A stretch of DNA of 64,000 nt from the NCBI GenBank assembly GCA_963814745.1, contig CAWFEA010000017.1, positions 1 to 64,000 of the forward strand, read 5' to 3'. The position numbers and the translations under genes were made by a program. This stretch comes from CAWBRT01 sp963814745 (GTDB lineage Bacteria; Acidobacteriota; Terriglobia; Terriglobales; Acidobacteriaceae). Each line of letters opens with the position of its first letter. Positions within the stretch are counted from its first letter, which is position 1. Shown here one piece after another: positions 52,932 to 62,400 of this stretch. Under the pieces are notes generated by a model that ran no database searches, was not told the DNA's origin, and worked only from the letters and a program-made list of their open reading frames with translations.

Positions 52932-54845
52932 TTACTGTTCCAGAGTTGAGATGTCCCCGATCTCAGCCCCCGTTTCTTTTGCCTTCAAAAAACGCCGCAT
53001 GATCTTTCCCGAGCGTGTCTTCGGCAGCGTGGCCACAAAATCAATCGCCGAAGGGGTTGCGATCGGACCAAGCTCACGCCGCACATGCTCGATCAGAGAC
53101 GCATTCAGAGCAGGCGTGCCAGTGTGCCCGGCGCGCAGCAGGACAAAGGCCTTGATCGTTTCCCCCTTGACGGAATCGGGGATGCCGATGGCGGCGGCTT
53201 CGCCCACGGCCGGGTGCGAGACCAGCGCGCTTTCCACTTCGGCGGTGCCGATGCGGTGACCGGCAACGTTGAGCACATCGTCGGAGCGGCCGAGAACGGC
53301 AATATAGCCGTGCTCATCGCGAATCGCGACATCTCCGGTGATGTACACTCCCGGAACCATCTTCCACTCGCGCTGGTAGCGCTCGTCATCGCCCCAGACG
53401 GTACGCATCATATGTGGAAACGGACGCTTGAGCACGAGTTGTCCGCCGACATTATTCGGCGCCGAGGTGGTGTCGGTGGTGAGCACGTCAGCTTCAACCC
53501 CGGGCAGCGGCAGTCCTGCTTTGCCTATCCGCACGGGCAGGGTGATGGGCGTACCCAGGGTCGGTCCCCCCAACTCGGTTTGCCACCAATTGTCCACCAC
53601 ATACCCCCACTTGCCGTCGCCTGCCAGATAAGTCTGCGCCCAGCGCCAAGCCTCCGGATTCAGCGGCTCGCCGGCGCAGGCGATCACGCGCAGGCTGCTC
53701 AGGTCGTAAGCACAAGGCAGGCTTTCCCCGTAACGCATCCACATGCGGATCGCGGTCGGCGCGGTGAACATCTTGGTGACGCCGTACTGCTCCACGATCT
53801 GCCACGCCACGCCAGGGAGCGGGTAGTCGATGGCGCCCTCGCGAAGCAGGGTTGTGGCACCGGCGCAGAGCGGAGCGTAAACGATGTAGCTGTGCCCCAC
53901 GATCCACCCGATGTCCGATGTACACCAGAAGATATCGCGCGGGCCGACATCGTAGAACGTGCTGAGATGGTACGTCGTGCCGACCATATAGCCGCCGTGC
54001 ACGTGCACCACTCCCTTCGGCTTGCCGGTCGTTCCCGAGGTATAGAGGATGAAGAGCGGGTCTTCCGCGTCCATATCCTCGGCCGGACATTCGGAGCTGA
54101 ACTTTTCGAGATCGTAGTAGTTGATCTCGCGCGGGCTGGGGCTGTCGAGCGTCTTCGCCGTGCGCGGCACAACCACGATCCTCTCCACGGCGTCAAGCCC
54201 GTCAACCGCTTCATCGACGATCGCTTTCAGCGGGACCAGCCTTCCCCGGCGATAACCAAGCTCACCGGCGATGACGACCTTCGCTCCCGCGTCCACAATG
54301 CGGTCGCGCAGCGCGGTGTGGCCGAGCCCCGCGTAGACCACCGAATGAATCGCGCCGATGCGGGCGCAGGCCAGCATCGAAACAATGCCTTCGATCATCA
54401 ACGGCATATAGATGATCACCCGATCGCCTTTACGCACGTTGATCGATTTGAGGCCATTGGCAAAGCGGCAAACCATGCGGTAGAGCTGTCCGTAGGTGAC
54501 TACCCGCTCCGTACCGTCTTCGCCAAGCCAGATGTAGGCCACATGATTGAAACGATCTGACTTGGCGTGCCGGTCCAGCGCGTTCAAGGTGATGTTGGTG
54601 CGTCCCCCAAGGAACCATTGGTGATGAATTCCGTCGAACTCACTCACCTTGGTCCAGGGCTTGCTCCAATGAAACTTGGAGGCAATCCCCGCCCAGAAGG
54701 CATCCGGGTCCTGAATCGAGCGCGCATACTCAGCGCGCCAATTCTTGAGGATCGCCTCCTCCGCCACAATGCCCGGCGGAGCATACGTCTCTTCTGTCGC
54801 GAGGAAATTTCCGATATTCTGCGCGGTCGTGTTGGGAGCGCCCAT
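52932..54845 (-). CDS. acsA: Acetyl-CoA synthetase-like acyl-CoA synthetase (copy 1)
   Basis: The AMP-forming ligase has GRTNITLNALDRHAKSDRFN, the ATP motif PLFILYTSGTTGKPKGVVHV, the ACS-specific DIFWCTSDIGWIVGHSYIVY, WWQTELGGPTLGTPITLPVR, the hinge VLGRSDDVLNVAGHRIGTAE and the C-terminal lysine motif LPKTRSGKIMRRFLKA. It converts acetate or another short acid, CoA and ATP to acyl-CoA, and is likely regulated by lysine acetylation. The 637 residues are near usual. Relative to copy 2, its residues differ widely, and the substrate could be propionate. It lies next to a second acs and a permease. Confidence 0.88.
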   Translation of the reverse strand: MGAPNTTAQNIGNFLATEETYAPPGIVAEEAILKNWRAEYARSIQDPDAFWAGIASKFHWSKPWTKVSEFDGIHHQWFLGGRTNITLNALDRHAKSDRFNHVAYIWLGEDGTERVVTYGQLYRMVCRFANGLKSINVRKGDRVIIYMPLMIEGIVSMLACARIGAIHSVVYAGLGHTALRDRIVDAGAKVVIAGELGYRRGRLVPLKAIVDEAVDGLDAVERIVVVPRTAKTLDSPSPREINYYDLEKFSSECPAEDMDAEDPLFILYTSGTTGKPKGVVHVHGGYMVGTTYHLSTFYDVGPRDIFWCTSDIGWIVGHSYIVYAPLCAGATTLLREGAIDYPLPGVAWQIVEQYGVTKMFTAPTAIRMWMRYGESLPCAYDLSSLRVIACAGEPLNPEAWRWAQTYLAGDGKWGYVVDNWWQTELGGPTLGTPITLPVRIGKAGLPLPGVEADVLTTDTTSAPNNVGGQLVLKRPFPHMMRTVWGDDERYQREWKMVPGVYITGDVAIRDEHGYIAVLGRSDDVLNVAGHRIGTAEVESALVSHPAVGEAAAIGIPDSVKGETIKAFVLLRAGHTGTPALNASLIEHVRRELGPIATPSAIDFVATLPKTRSGKIMRRFLKAKETGAEIGDISTLEQ

Positions 54846-54998
54846 TGAGCTTTTCTCCTTCGCAAAATTGGGGATTACAGAACCGAAATAAGTGTACCCC
54901 TGAAGTCCGGCTCCAGGGGTACACCCATTCTGAAACTGCTCTAGTGTGCTACGTTACTGCCTTCTCCGAACCCAACCCGGTGTTGGCCCGGACTACGC

Positions 54999-57074
54999 TT
55001 ATTTGCGGACCATTTCCTCGATCTTCGTCACGATATCAGGATTCGCCAGCGTACTTACGTCGCCGGTGTCCTTGCGATTGGAAATAGCAGACAATACCCG
55101 ACGCATCAGCTTGCCGGATCGAGTCTTCGGCATATCCGGAACGATGGTCACGCTTCTTGGCCGGGCAATCTTGCCGATATGCGTTTCCAGCGCCGCGATT
55201 ACCTTTTTCTTCATCTCCTCGGTGGGCTCGAAACCTGGCTTCAGCGACACATACACGTCAGGCACTTTGCCTTTGATCTCGTCGGCAACGGGGATAACCG
55301 CCGCCTCCGCCACTTCGTCGACCGTGAGGCACGCCGACTCGAGCTCTTTCGTTCCCAGGCGATGGCCGGCCACGTTGATGACGTCGTCCACTCTGCCCAA
55401 GATGCGGAAGTAGCCGTCGCCAGCCAGCACCGCGCCATCGGCCGCAAAATAGGGCCAATCCTGCCAGCGCTTACTGTTGCGGTCGCGGCAATACCTGCTG
55501 TAGTACTGCTTGACAAAGCGGTCGTGGTCGCCCCAAATCGTCTGCATGATGCCCGGCCAAGGGTTCCTGATGCAGATATTGCCCGCCTTGCTGGACCCTG
55601 CTTTGAGTTCGTTGCTGTCTTCGTCGTAAATGACCGGGAAGATGCCCGGCACACCTGGCCCGGTGCTGCCCGGCTTCATGGGATCCAAGGCCGGCTTCGT
55701 GCTACAGAGGAAACCGCCATTTTCCGTCTGCCACCAGGTATCGACGATCACAGCCTCGCGTTTCCCGACGGTGTTGTAATACCAGTGCCAGACGGTCGGC
55801 TCGATGGGTTCGCCCACCGTGGTCATGTGCTTGAAGTGGTAATTGTATTTCGTGGGCTCGTCCGGTCCCGCCTTGCGCAGCATGCGAATGGCAGTGGGCG
55901 ACGTGTGGAAGATGTTCACGTTGAGCCGTTCGGCGATGCGCCACACCCGGCCGGCGTCCGGATACGTCGGTACACCCTCATAGATCACGCTGCTGGCAGC
56001 CAGCGCCAAGGGGCCGTACACAATGTAGGAGTGGCCAGTGATCCAGCCAATGTCGGCCATGCACCAATAGACGTCCTCCGGATGGATGTCCTGAATGTAC
56101 TTCGAGGTGCCGGTGACATAGGCCAGGTAGCCGCCCGTCCGGTGCTGACACCCCTTTGGCTTTCCGGTGGTGCCGCTGGTATACATCAGGAACAGAGGAG
56201 CTTCCGCGTCCATGGGCACCGGTTCGACCCGCTTGCCCCGGAAGTCTTTGAGCAGGTCGTTGATGAAATAGTCGCGGCCCGGGACCATCGTTGCCGCGGA
56301 AGAGTTCTTCCCCGGAAAACGCTGCCAAACCAGAACCTTGTCCACTACATGCCCGTCTTCCCGGGAAGCGGCCAGAGCGGGCTCGACAGTCGCGGTCTTA
56401 TGGTCGAGCAGGGTGCCGTTGCGGTAGTACCCATCCATCGTAATCAGGACGTGGCTAGCGGAATCCGCGGCTCTTCGCCCGCAGGCTTCCCCGCTGAAAC
56501 CGCCGAATACGACCGAGTGGATCACGCCCAGGCGAGCACAGGCCAGCATCGTGACCGGCAACTCCGGGGTCATCGGCAGGTGAATGGTCACGCGATCGCC
56601 GGTCTTCAGCCCTGCGAAATCACGCAGCAAGGCCGCCATTTCGTTTACGCGCACCCACAAATCCTGGTAGGTCACTACCACGGGAGCATCACCCTCAGGC
56701 TCAGGCACGAAGATGATGGCAGCCTTGTTTTTGTACTTGTCCAGATGGCGGTCAACGCAGTTATAGCTGACGTTGAGTTTTCCGCCCACGAACCATTTCC
56801 AGAACGGTGGATCGCTGGTGTCGAGCGTGGTATGCCAGTATTCGTCCCAGCTCAACAAGTCAGCGTATTCTTTGTAGCACTCAGGGAAGTTCTTTTCGCT
56901 GAAACGTTCCATCACCCCTGGATCAGTCAGATTGGCTTGGCCGATAAACTTCGCAGGTGGCAGGAGATATGCTTCTTCTTTCCAGTGGACCGCTATTTCA
57001 GCTTCAGTTGATTGGACAGCTTCAGGTTGAGCAGCTTGGGTCGCCGCCGCTTGATCGCGAGAGTCATCCGCCAT
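54999..57074 (-). CDS. acs: Acetyl-CoA synthetase (copy 2)
   Basis: A second AMP-forming ACS: KLNVSYNCVDRHLDKYKNKA, APLFLMYTSGTTGKPKGCQH, EDVYWCMADIGWITGHSYIV, VDTWWQTENGGFLCSTKPAL, FRILGRVDDVINVAGHRLGT and the lysine motif DMPKTRSGKLMRRVLSAISN. ATG 57074 is used because GGAG lies eight bases upstream; the frame extends to 57119 without support. The 691 residues include an N-terminal extension. It is located between the acetate permease and copy 1, with no overlap, and probably supplies acetyl-CoA from acetate imported by the permease. Confidence 0.9.
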   Translation of the reverse strand: MADDSRDQAAATQAAQPEAVQSTEAEIAVHWKEEAYLLPPAKFIGQANLTDPGVMERFSEKNFPECYKEYADLLSWDEYWHTTLDTSDPPFWKWFVGGKLNVSYNCVDRHLDKYKNKAAIIFVPEPEGDAPVVVTYQDLWVRVNEMAALLRDFAGLKTGDRVTIHLPMTPELPVTMLACARLGVIHSVVFGGFSGEACGRRAADSASHVLITMDGYYRNGTLLDHKTATVEPALAASREDGHVVDKVLVWQRFPGKNSSAATMVPGRDYFINDLLKDFRGKRVEPVPMDAEAPLFLMYTSGTTGKPKGCQHRTGGYLAYVTGTSKYIQDIHPEDVYWCMADIGWITGHSYIVYGPLALAASSVIYEGVPTYPDAGRVWRIAERLNVNIFHTSPTAIRMLRKAGPDEPTKYNYHFKHMTTVGEPIEPTVWHWYYNTVGKREAVIVDTWWQTENGGFLCSTKPALDPMKPGSTGPGVPGIFPVIYDEDSNELKAGSSKAGNICIRNPWPGIMQTIWGDHDRFVKQYYSRYCRDRNSKRWQDWPYFAADGAVLAGDGYFRILGRVDDVINVAGHRLGTKELESACLTVDEVAEAAVIPVADEIKGKVPDVYVSLKPGFEPTEEMKKKVIAALETHIGKIARPRSVTIVPDMPKTRSGKLMRRVLSAISNRKDTGDVSTLANPDIVTKIEEMVRK

Positions 57075-57252
57075 GGTAACGATCTCCATTCTTGTTTTTC
57101 TTTGAGATTTTGACAACAATGCCCGAATTACGTTTGCGGTGGCTGCCGCGCCGATCTGGCTGGCAGTAAGCGCAAGGCTCTCCCGTCAAAGCAAAAACTG
57201 TGCCCGCGCCCACCGTCCTTTGGGAACACCCAAGCCTGCCCTCTGCGGAAAG

Positions 57253-57450
57253 CTAAGCCGCCTCGGTCAACCTCTTCTTTGCCAGATCGCCTTCCGGTAT
57301 TGCCGGGCGCTTGGCTGCCAGTTCGCAGAGCAGGGCAACCGCCGCCAAAAGGGCCGCGGCGTAAAACGCCATCTGGTAGTTCTTGTACTTGTCGAACAGC
57401 ACCCCGGCGATTCTGGGGCCGATCATTCCAGCCACGCCCCGGCGGAGCAC
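57253..57450 (-). pseudogene. MFS transporter (oxalate/formate antiporter-like), C-terminal remnant
   Basis: The frame encodes RGVAGMIGPRIAGVLFDKYK and NYQMAFYAAALLAAVALLCE, the last two spans of an OFA-type MFS carrier, then a basic tail ending KKRLTEAA. The first ten spans are missing. It lies between the SatP-type permease and acs copy 2, so the locus once held another organic-acid carrier. Frames upstream of about 57450 carry no recognisable MFS sequence. Confidence 0.65.
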
Positions 57451-57547
57451 CGGCTGGAGGGCTGACATCATATCGCAAAGGCCCTCCGAGCCGGAACCCA
57501 TACAGACAAACTCGCAGCAAAGGAAGTTGGCACTCTCTAGACCGCAA

Positions 57548-58189
57548 CTAGGAAAGCGGCAAAACTTTCCTGCCGTATACTGTGTTCACCAGGGTCGCCA
57601 TGGCAATGTAATAAGCAACTAACCCCACGAGAAGGATCTCCCATCCTGCTACAACCGGCTGGACCCAGCCGAGGACCACTCCGTCGAGCAAAAGGAAGGC
57701 CACCAGCAGCAGCCAGAACAGGGCCGACAGGAACTTGCCTACGTGCAAGGACGCGATGCAAAAGGCAAAGGTGAACAGCGTCCACATGAGAAAGAACCCC
57801 AGTTCCTCAGAGTGGCCTGCGGCAACCCCAGTCTTTGGCTGCACGTAGAGCAGCATGAACAGCGACCACCAGAAAGCGCCATAGGACATAAAAGCGGACC
57901 CGCCGAAAATGCTGCCTTTGCGAAGGTCCACAAGTCCTGCAATGAATTGTGCGGTGCCGCCGAATGCAATCGCCAGCGCCAGGGTTGGCCCAGGTCCCCA
58001 ATATCCCACGTTGTGAAGCCCCGTCGCCATAGTGGTCAGGGAAAACCCCATCAACCCTACAACAGCCGGATTGGCCCACCACTCTTTGTAGATTCCAGCG
58101 TCTGGAAGAACTGCCATGTCTGTTCGCGCTCCGAAGCGGCTCTCAAGCGGGCCGACTAACGTGGGCGAGGGAATAGAAGCGTCTGCCAT
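57548..58189 (-). CDS. satP: Acetate/succinate permease (AceTr/SatP family)
   Basis: A six-span transporter of 213 residues with the family motif NPAVVGLMGFSLTTMATGLH (the NPAPLGL-like start), FGGTAQFIAGLVDLRKGSIF, FMSYGAFWWSLFMLLYVQPK and FCIASLHVGKFLSALFWLLL. It would import acetate with a proton and supply the two acetyl-CoA synthetases encoded downstream. A strong GAAGGAG site precedes ATG 58189. It is the first gene of the cluster. Confidence 0.9.
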   Translation of the reverse strand: MADASIPSPTLVGPLESRFGARTDMAVLPDAGIYKEWWANPAVVGLMGFSLTTMATGLHNVGYWGPGPTLALAIAFGGTAQFIAGLVDLRKGSIFGGSAFMSYGAFWWSLFMLLYVQPKTGVAAGHSEELGFFLMWTLFTFAFCIASLHVGKFLSALFWLLLVAFLLLDGVVLGWVQPVVAGWEILLVGLVAYYIAMATLVNTVYGRKVLPLS

Positions 58190-59027
58190 GTCTTTTCTCC
58201 TTCGTAGCGGCTTTCAACCGTTACGTTCAATTGGTGCTTGCACCGGATTTTCTCCTCGCTCGCCAATAGCGTCAGACAAGCTTCGGGTACTCACCCCGAA
58301 ATTTTGGTTCTTGGATCAAAAAATTCGATTTACGCGAAAATCTCCAGCATCCGAGGTCTGCCATATAGCCCCGAATGCTTGTCATCCCGAAGATTTCCGC
58401 TTGTTAGGCAGACCAATCTGTCCCCACATGCTTGATCTGCTGCTACGTGAAACCACTCCGCAAGTCTTGAACTTGCAACGACCACTCTGCTTGGGTCCGT
58501 ACGATGCCATAAAACCGAGGAAAAGAACAGAAAAAAAGAAAGGCTGGTGATTAGAAGCATCAGTGGGTATTTAGGATGCAGTCCAACCAAAAAGTATTAA
58601 GCAGCAATGCCCATATTGGGAAGGTCCAGGCATCTTCGCATAGCATTTTAGTGGTATACTGCAGGCTCTAGGTTAGAGCTGTCATGTCCGTCGCTTTGCC
58701 GGCAGGAATTCGCGAATCTCAGGAACATTTCTTTTCAACAGTTGAAAGTGATCCGCAATAGCTGTCACAGCAACATTGTGATATAAATCACTCAGAGGCA
58801 GCTCGCGACGACAGGAAACGGGTTCGGCGATCGCATGCCCAAGAGCGCATGGAAGAAGAAACGGCGCGCAATCTTCGAGGCGGAAATGGGCTACAGAAAG
58901 GCCCTATCGCCCGATGGTTTCGAGCACAAGATTTCGATACTTTTTTGTGCCTCTAGCGCCTGGTCATTGTCATCCTAAGAACTAGACGCTGTGGTCGCGG
59001 CATTTATCTTTGACCTCGGAGGGAAGA
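58190..59027. other. Long non-coding region upstream of satP and the Crp/Fnr gene
   Basis: This 840-base region separates two divergent genes. Frames here give chance products. It carries a Crp/Fnr-type box at 58776-58791, about 250 bases before the Crp/Fnr start. The stretch before satP has no clear operator. A structured leader is possible but no riboswitch is recognisable. Confidence 0.4.
58776..58791. promoter_or_regulatory. Crp/Fnr-type binding box 1
   Basis: TTGTGATATAAATCAC contains TGTGA-N6-TCAC with the symmetric GTGAT/ATCAC halves. It lies upstream of the Crp/Fnr regulator gene and may mediate autoregulation. Confidence 0.55.
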
Positions 59028-59744
59028 GTGGGTTCACCGTACGGTCTCGAACTGGTTGAGAATTGCGTAATCTGCAAGTTGCGCACCGACAGTTTTTTCT
59101 GCGGACTGCCCAAAGCTTCATTGGAAGCCTTCGAAAAAATCAAGTTCACGGCCGCATATCCCGCCGGGGCCGTACTGTTTGTGGAGGGTCAGGGACCGCG
59201 TGGCGTTTATATGCTTTGCAAGGGGAGAGTCAAACTTTCCACCACTTCGAGCGACGGCAAAACGCTGATCCTGAAGATTGCGCAACCCGGAGAATTGCTC
59301 GGTTTGCATGCGACGGTCTCCGGAACCCCCTATGAAATTACGGCTGAAACCGGCCAGCCCTGCCAATTGAACTTCATCAAGCGAGACGATTTCCTGCGTT
59401 TCCTGCAACAGCATGGCGACGCCTGCCTCAAGGCGGCACAGCATCTGAGTCGTGACTGCCAATCGGCTTACCAGCAGATTCGCTCTCTCGGCCTTTCTCA
59501 CGGCGCTCCGGAACGCCTAGCTCGCCTGTTGCTCGAGTGGTCCCACGGAGAGGGCGCGGATGCCGACGGAATGCGCGTAAAGGTGGCCCTGACCCACGAA
59601 GAAATTGCCCAGATCATCGGAACTTCCCGGGAAACGGTGACCCGGACTCTGGCTGATTTCCGCAAGAAACAGATTGCGATTCTTAAAGGGTCAACTCTGT
59701 TGATCAAGAATAAACCCGTTCTGGAGCGATTGGTCGGCGCTTAA
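59028..59744 (+). CDS. Crp/Fnr-family regulator with N-terminal cysteines
   Basis: The protein has a cyclic-nucleotide-like beta-barrel (about 20-140: FTAAYPAGAVLFVEGQGPRG, VYMLCKGRVKLSTTSSDGKT), a dimer helix and a winged helix-turn-helix (LTHEEIAQIIGTSRETVTRT, LADFRKKQIAILKGSTLLI). Cysteines 13, 16 and 25 (ENCVICKLRTDSFFCGL) resemble the Fe-S ligands of FNR-like oxygen sensors, but a fourth N-terminal ligand is not obvious. GTG 59028 is preferred because GGAGGG lies six bases upstream; the frame extends to 59010. It probably recognises the TTGTGAT-N4-ATCAC boxes upstream and at 60.2 kb, in response to redox or NO. Confidence 0.87.
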   Translation: MGSPYGLELVENCVICKLRTDSFFCGLPKASLEAFEKIKFTAAYPAGAVLFVEGQGPRGVYMLCKGRVKLSTTSSDGKTLILKIAQPGELLGLHATVSGTPYEITAETGQPCQLNFIKRDDFLRFLQQHGDACLKAAQHLSRDCQSAYQQIRSLGLSHGAPERLARLLLEWSHGEGADADGMRVKVALTHEEIAQIIGTSRETVTRTLADFRKKQIAILKGSTLLIKNKPVLERLVGA

Positions 59745-60243
59745 TCAGACACGAAAGGTACCCGGCAAAACAGGGGTCCTTAGCCGTACCGTGGTTGTGG
59801 ATTTGGGAATCAAGTCAACTTCGCCGCCTGCCAAGCCGGTACGACTTTAATTATTACTCGTGACAATTCTTTGCTTTCGGGTAGCGTCCATCTGTCCTTA
59901 ATTTTTTCTTCCGCGTTTCCCTTCTCAACAACCCTCGTTGTTCATTTCGCGGATGAGCCGTTGATAATCCGCGATTCCGGTGATGATTCCGCTTACTGGT
60001 GCCCCTGGAAGATAATTCCTTGAATCTGCTGACGTCTGGTTAACCGCTTAAATATCAAAAACGGTTTCAATCTGAAAAATTAAGGCTTTTTTGATGTTGT
60101 ATTTTTCAACTCAAATCGCATTGATATCGACAGAAACCACAATCTTAGTCTATTTCCCTGACATAGCCGGTTCAAGTTAGTTGTATTTTTAATCGCTATC
60201 GTAATGCCATTCGTAAAAATCTTCAGTTGAATCTCACATTTTG
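59745..60243. other. AT-rich non-coding region upstream of the NrfD-like stub
   Basis: About 500 bases, distinctly more AT-rich than the neighbours. No gene is seen. It is bounded by the Crp/Fnr gene and the second Crp/Fnr box. The contrast suggests a regulatory region or a scar of lost genes. Confidence 0.4.
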
Positions 60244-60259
60244 TTGTGATTTGCATCAC
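60244..60259. promoter_or_regulatory. Crp/Fnr-type binding box 2
   Basis: TTGTGATTTGCATCAC shares TTGTGAT and ATCAC with box 1 at the same spacing. It lies 46 bases before the start of the NrfD-like stub and so upstream of the haem-sensor kinase and its regulator. Confidence 0.55.
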
Positions 60260-60305
60260 CGCAAGTTGTTGATCTGTACTTGCAAACTACATCCGCAAGG
60301 TCCGC

Positions 60306-60611
60306 ATGAGTCCCGGAGGCCTGTATTTCTGCGCCGTGCTGACCGTGCTGGGATTCATCACCAACCGGCTGAACGTCAGCATCACGGGGGTCGAGCACTG
60401 GGTCAACCGTCACTATCTGCCCAGCTGGACGGAGTTCTCGGTGACGGGGGCGATGGTCGCGGGCGGGTTTGCCGTGTTCGGACTGGCGGTGAAATACTTG
60501 CCCATCTTCGAGGAAGAACACGAACGCCAGCCTCGCCGGCACGCAGCGGAAGCGGCGGGATCAGCGGCGCCACTGAGGTCTGCCACGGTGGTCACAAATG
60601 CCGGAGACTGA
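60306..60611 (+). pseudogene. NrfD/HybB-like membrane subunit, C-terminal stub
   Basis: The 101-residue frame encodes the last two spans of an NrfD/HybB-type quinone-linked membrane subunit: GGLYFCAVLTVLGFITNRLN, TGVEHWVNRHYLPSWTEFSV and GGFAVFGLAVKYLPIFEEEH. Full members have eight to ten spans and about 400 residues; everything before is missing. The ATG at 60306 lies after the Crp/Fnr box and the frame overlaps the kinase start by 14 bases, so the stub may still be translated. It suggests that a respiratory complex once preceded the kinase. Confidence 0.7.
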
Positions 60612-62373
60612 GAACAATCCGACTGACGAAGGACGAAGAGCCGGGGGTGAGCACCTTGGGACTGGCGAAGCCCGTCCTGGAGTCCGTGATGACGCTGGGG
60701 ATCGCGATGCGCCAGGCCGCCGGAATCCGCGCCTGAACGGTCTCCGGCAATTGTCCGGGCTTCATATCAGCACCAAGCTCATTTTGCTGCTGACCCCAGC
60801 CCTGATGCTTACCTTCGGGGCGCTGGGGTTCGTCAATATCCAGCTGCACCGGCGTCACCTGGAGTCGGCGACCCTGGCCAATGCCGACCATCTGAACGAA
60901 GTGGTCAAGCGCAGCATGACTTACTACATGTTGCGCAACGACCGTGAAGCCTTACACCACACCATCGACACCTTGGCCGAGGAGCCGGGCGTCCTGCGCA
61001 TTCGGGTCATCAACCCGGAAGGGCGAATCAGTTACTCGACCACCGATGAAATTGGCAGCCTGGTCGATAAACGCGCCGAGCAGTGTTACAAGTGCCATCG
61101 CGAATCGCAACCGCTTTCCAAACTGGACCGGCCCGACCGCTACCGCTTCTATCGCGCGGGCGATCAGCGGGTCATCGCCATCATCTCCGCCATAGAAAAC
61201 CAGCCGGCGTGCAGCAACGCCGCCTGTCACGCGCATCCCGCGAGCCAGAAAGTGCTTGGAGTGCTCGATACTCATTTATCGCTGGCCGAAGCCGATGCCA
61301 GCCTGCGGGAAAGCACCATCTGGATGCTGTTCTACACGGTCGTGGCGGCGATCTTCATTGCCGTCGCGAGCTGGTTGTTCGTCTGGCGAGTGGTGCACAA
61401 ACCGCTCAAACGACTGCAGTCGGCCACCGAGAGGCTGATGGACGGCGACCTCGGATATCAGACAGATGTGGCTTCCTACGACGAGACCGGCAAACTGGCG
61501 GAGTCGTTCAATCGCATGAGCCTGGAGTTGCGGCAGGCGCGCGAAGAGGTCACTTCCTGGGCGCGTACCCTGGAAGAGCGGGTGGACGAGAAAACACGCG
61601 AGTTGCGCCGCGCCCACGACCAGATGATGCAGGTGGAAAAGATGGCGACGATCGGCAAGATGGCGGCGGTAGTGGCGCACGAGGTCAACAACCCTCTGGC
61701 CGGTATTCTGACCTATGCCAAACTGATTAAGAAGTGGGTCACCCGAGGCTTTGTCAACGATGCTCAGAGGCAGGAAGCGGCCGAATGCCTGGATCTGATT
61801 GCGACGGAAAGCCGCCGCTGCGGCGACCTGGTCAAGAATCTGCTTACCTTCTCGCGCACCTCTCCGATGAACCTGGCGAAGCACGCTCTCGACGAGATTA
61901 TCGGGCGTTGCGTGCGGCTCATCGAGCACAAAGCCGAGAGCAACGGCATTCAACTGCAAGTGGATACGGACCCGGATTTACCGGAGGTGTATTGCGACGC
62001 GGCACAGATCGAGCAAGTGTTGCTGGCCTTGAGCATCAATGCCATTGATGCCATGCCCAAGGGCGGAAATCTGTGGATCAGCAGCCGCCGCCGCCCCGGA
62101 AATGAGGTCGAGTTGCAGGTCCGCGACGACGGCATGGGAATTCCGCCGGAGCTGTTGACGCAATTGTACGAGCCGTTTTTGACCACCAAGGAAGTCGGCA
62201 AAGGAGTAGGCCTGGGCTTGGCCATCAGCAAGGGGATCGTCGACCGTCATGGCGGCCGGATCGAGGTGGAATCCAAGTTGGGAGTGGGCACGGCGTTTCG
62301 AGTGATCCTGCTGCTCGACGCCCGCATTTCCCGGCAGGGTGAATCATTGACGAAATCCGCGGCGAACGCTTAA
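60598..62373 (+). CDS. Histidine kinase with a periplasmic di-haem c-type sensor domain
   Basis: Domains in order: membrane helix (60-82, STKLILLLTPALMLTFGALG), periplasmic sensor (85-235) with two c-haem motifs, CYKCH (163-167, CX2CH) and CSNAACH (205-211, CX4CH), membrane helix 2 (WMLFYTVVAAIFIAVASWLF), HAMP (to about 320), coiled coil, H-box AAVVAHEVNNPLAGILTYAK, N-box LLALSINAIDAM, G1 DDGMGIP, F-box LYEPFLTTKE and G2 GKGVGLGLAISKG. Haem would be attached in the periplasm, so redox state or a gas is a likely signal. The N-terminal 45 residues overlap the previous frame and look unnatural, so the start could be further in. It is followed by its probable partner regulator. Confidence 0.88.
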   Translation: MPETENNPTDEGRRAGGEHLGTGEARPGVRDDAGDRDAPGRRNPRLNGLRQLSGLHISTKLILLLTPALMLTFGALGFVNIQLHRRHLESATLANADHLNEVVKRSMTYYMLRNDREALHHTIDTLAEEPGVLRIRVINPEGRISYSTTDEIGSLVDKRAEQCYKCHRESQPLSKLDRPDRYRFYRAGDQRVIAIISAIENQPACSNAACHAHPASQKVLGVLDTHLSLAEADASLRESTIWMLFYTVVAAIFIAVASWLFVWRVVHKPLKRLQSATERLMDGDLGYQTDVASYDETGKLAESFNRMSLELRQAREEVTSWARTLEERVDEKTRELRRAHDQMMQVEKMATIGKMAAVVAHEVNNPLAGILTYAKLIKKWVTRGFVNDAQRQEAAECLDLIATESRRCGDLVKNLLTFSRTSPMNLAKHALDEIIGRCVRLIEHKAESNGIQLQVDTDPDLPEVYCDAAQIEQVLLALSINAIDAMPKGGNLWISSRRRPGNEVELQVRDDGMGIPPELLTQLYEPFLTTKEVGKGVGLGLAISKGIVDRHGGRIEVESKLGVGTAFRVILLLDARISRQGESLTKSAANA

Positions 62374-62400
62374 TAAGATTGATATTCTCGCCGCCGAACG

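Noticed and set aside
53085..57011. Two long plus-strand frames (53085-54560 and 55179-57011) opposite the acs genes
   Set aside because: Both mirror well-conserved acetyl-CoA synthetase genes and show only antisense-type composition.
57128..57547. 139-codon minus-strand frame over the MFS remnant
   Set aside because: The recognisable MFS sequence is in another frame (57253-57450); this one is a shadow.
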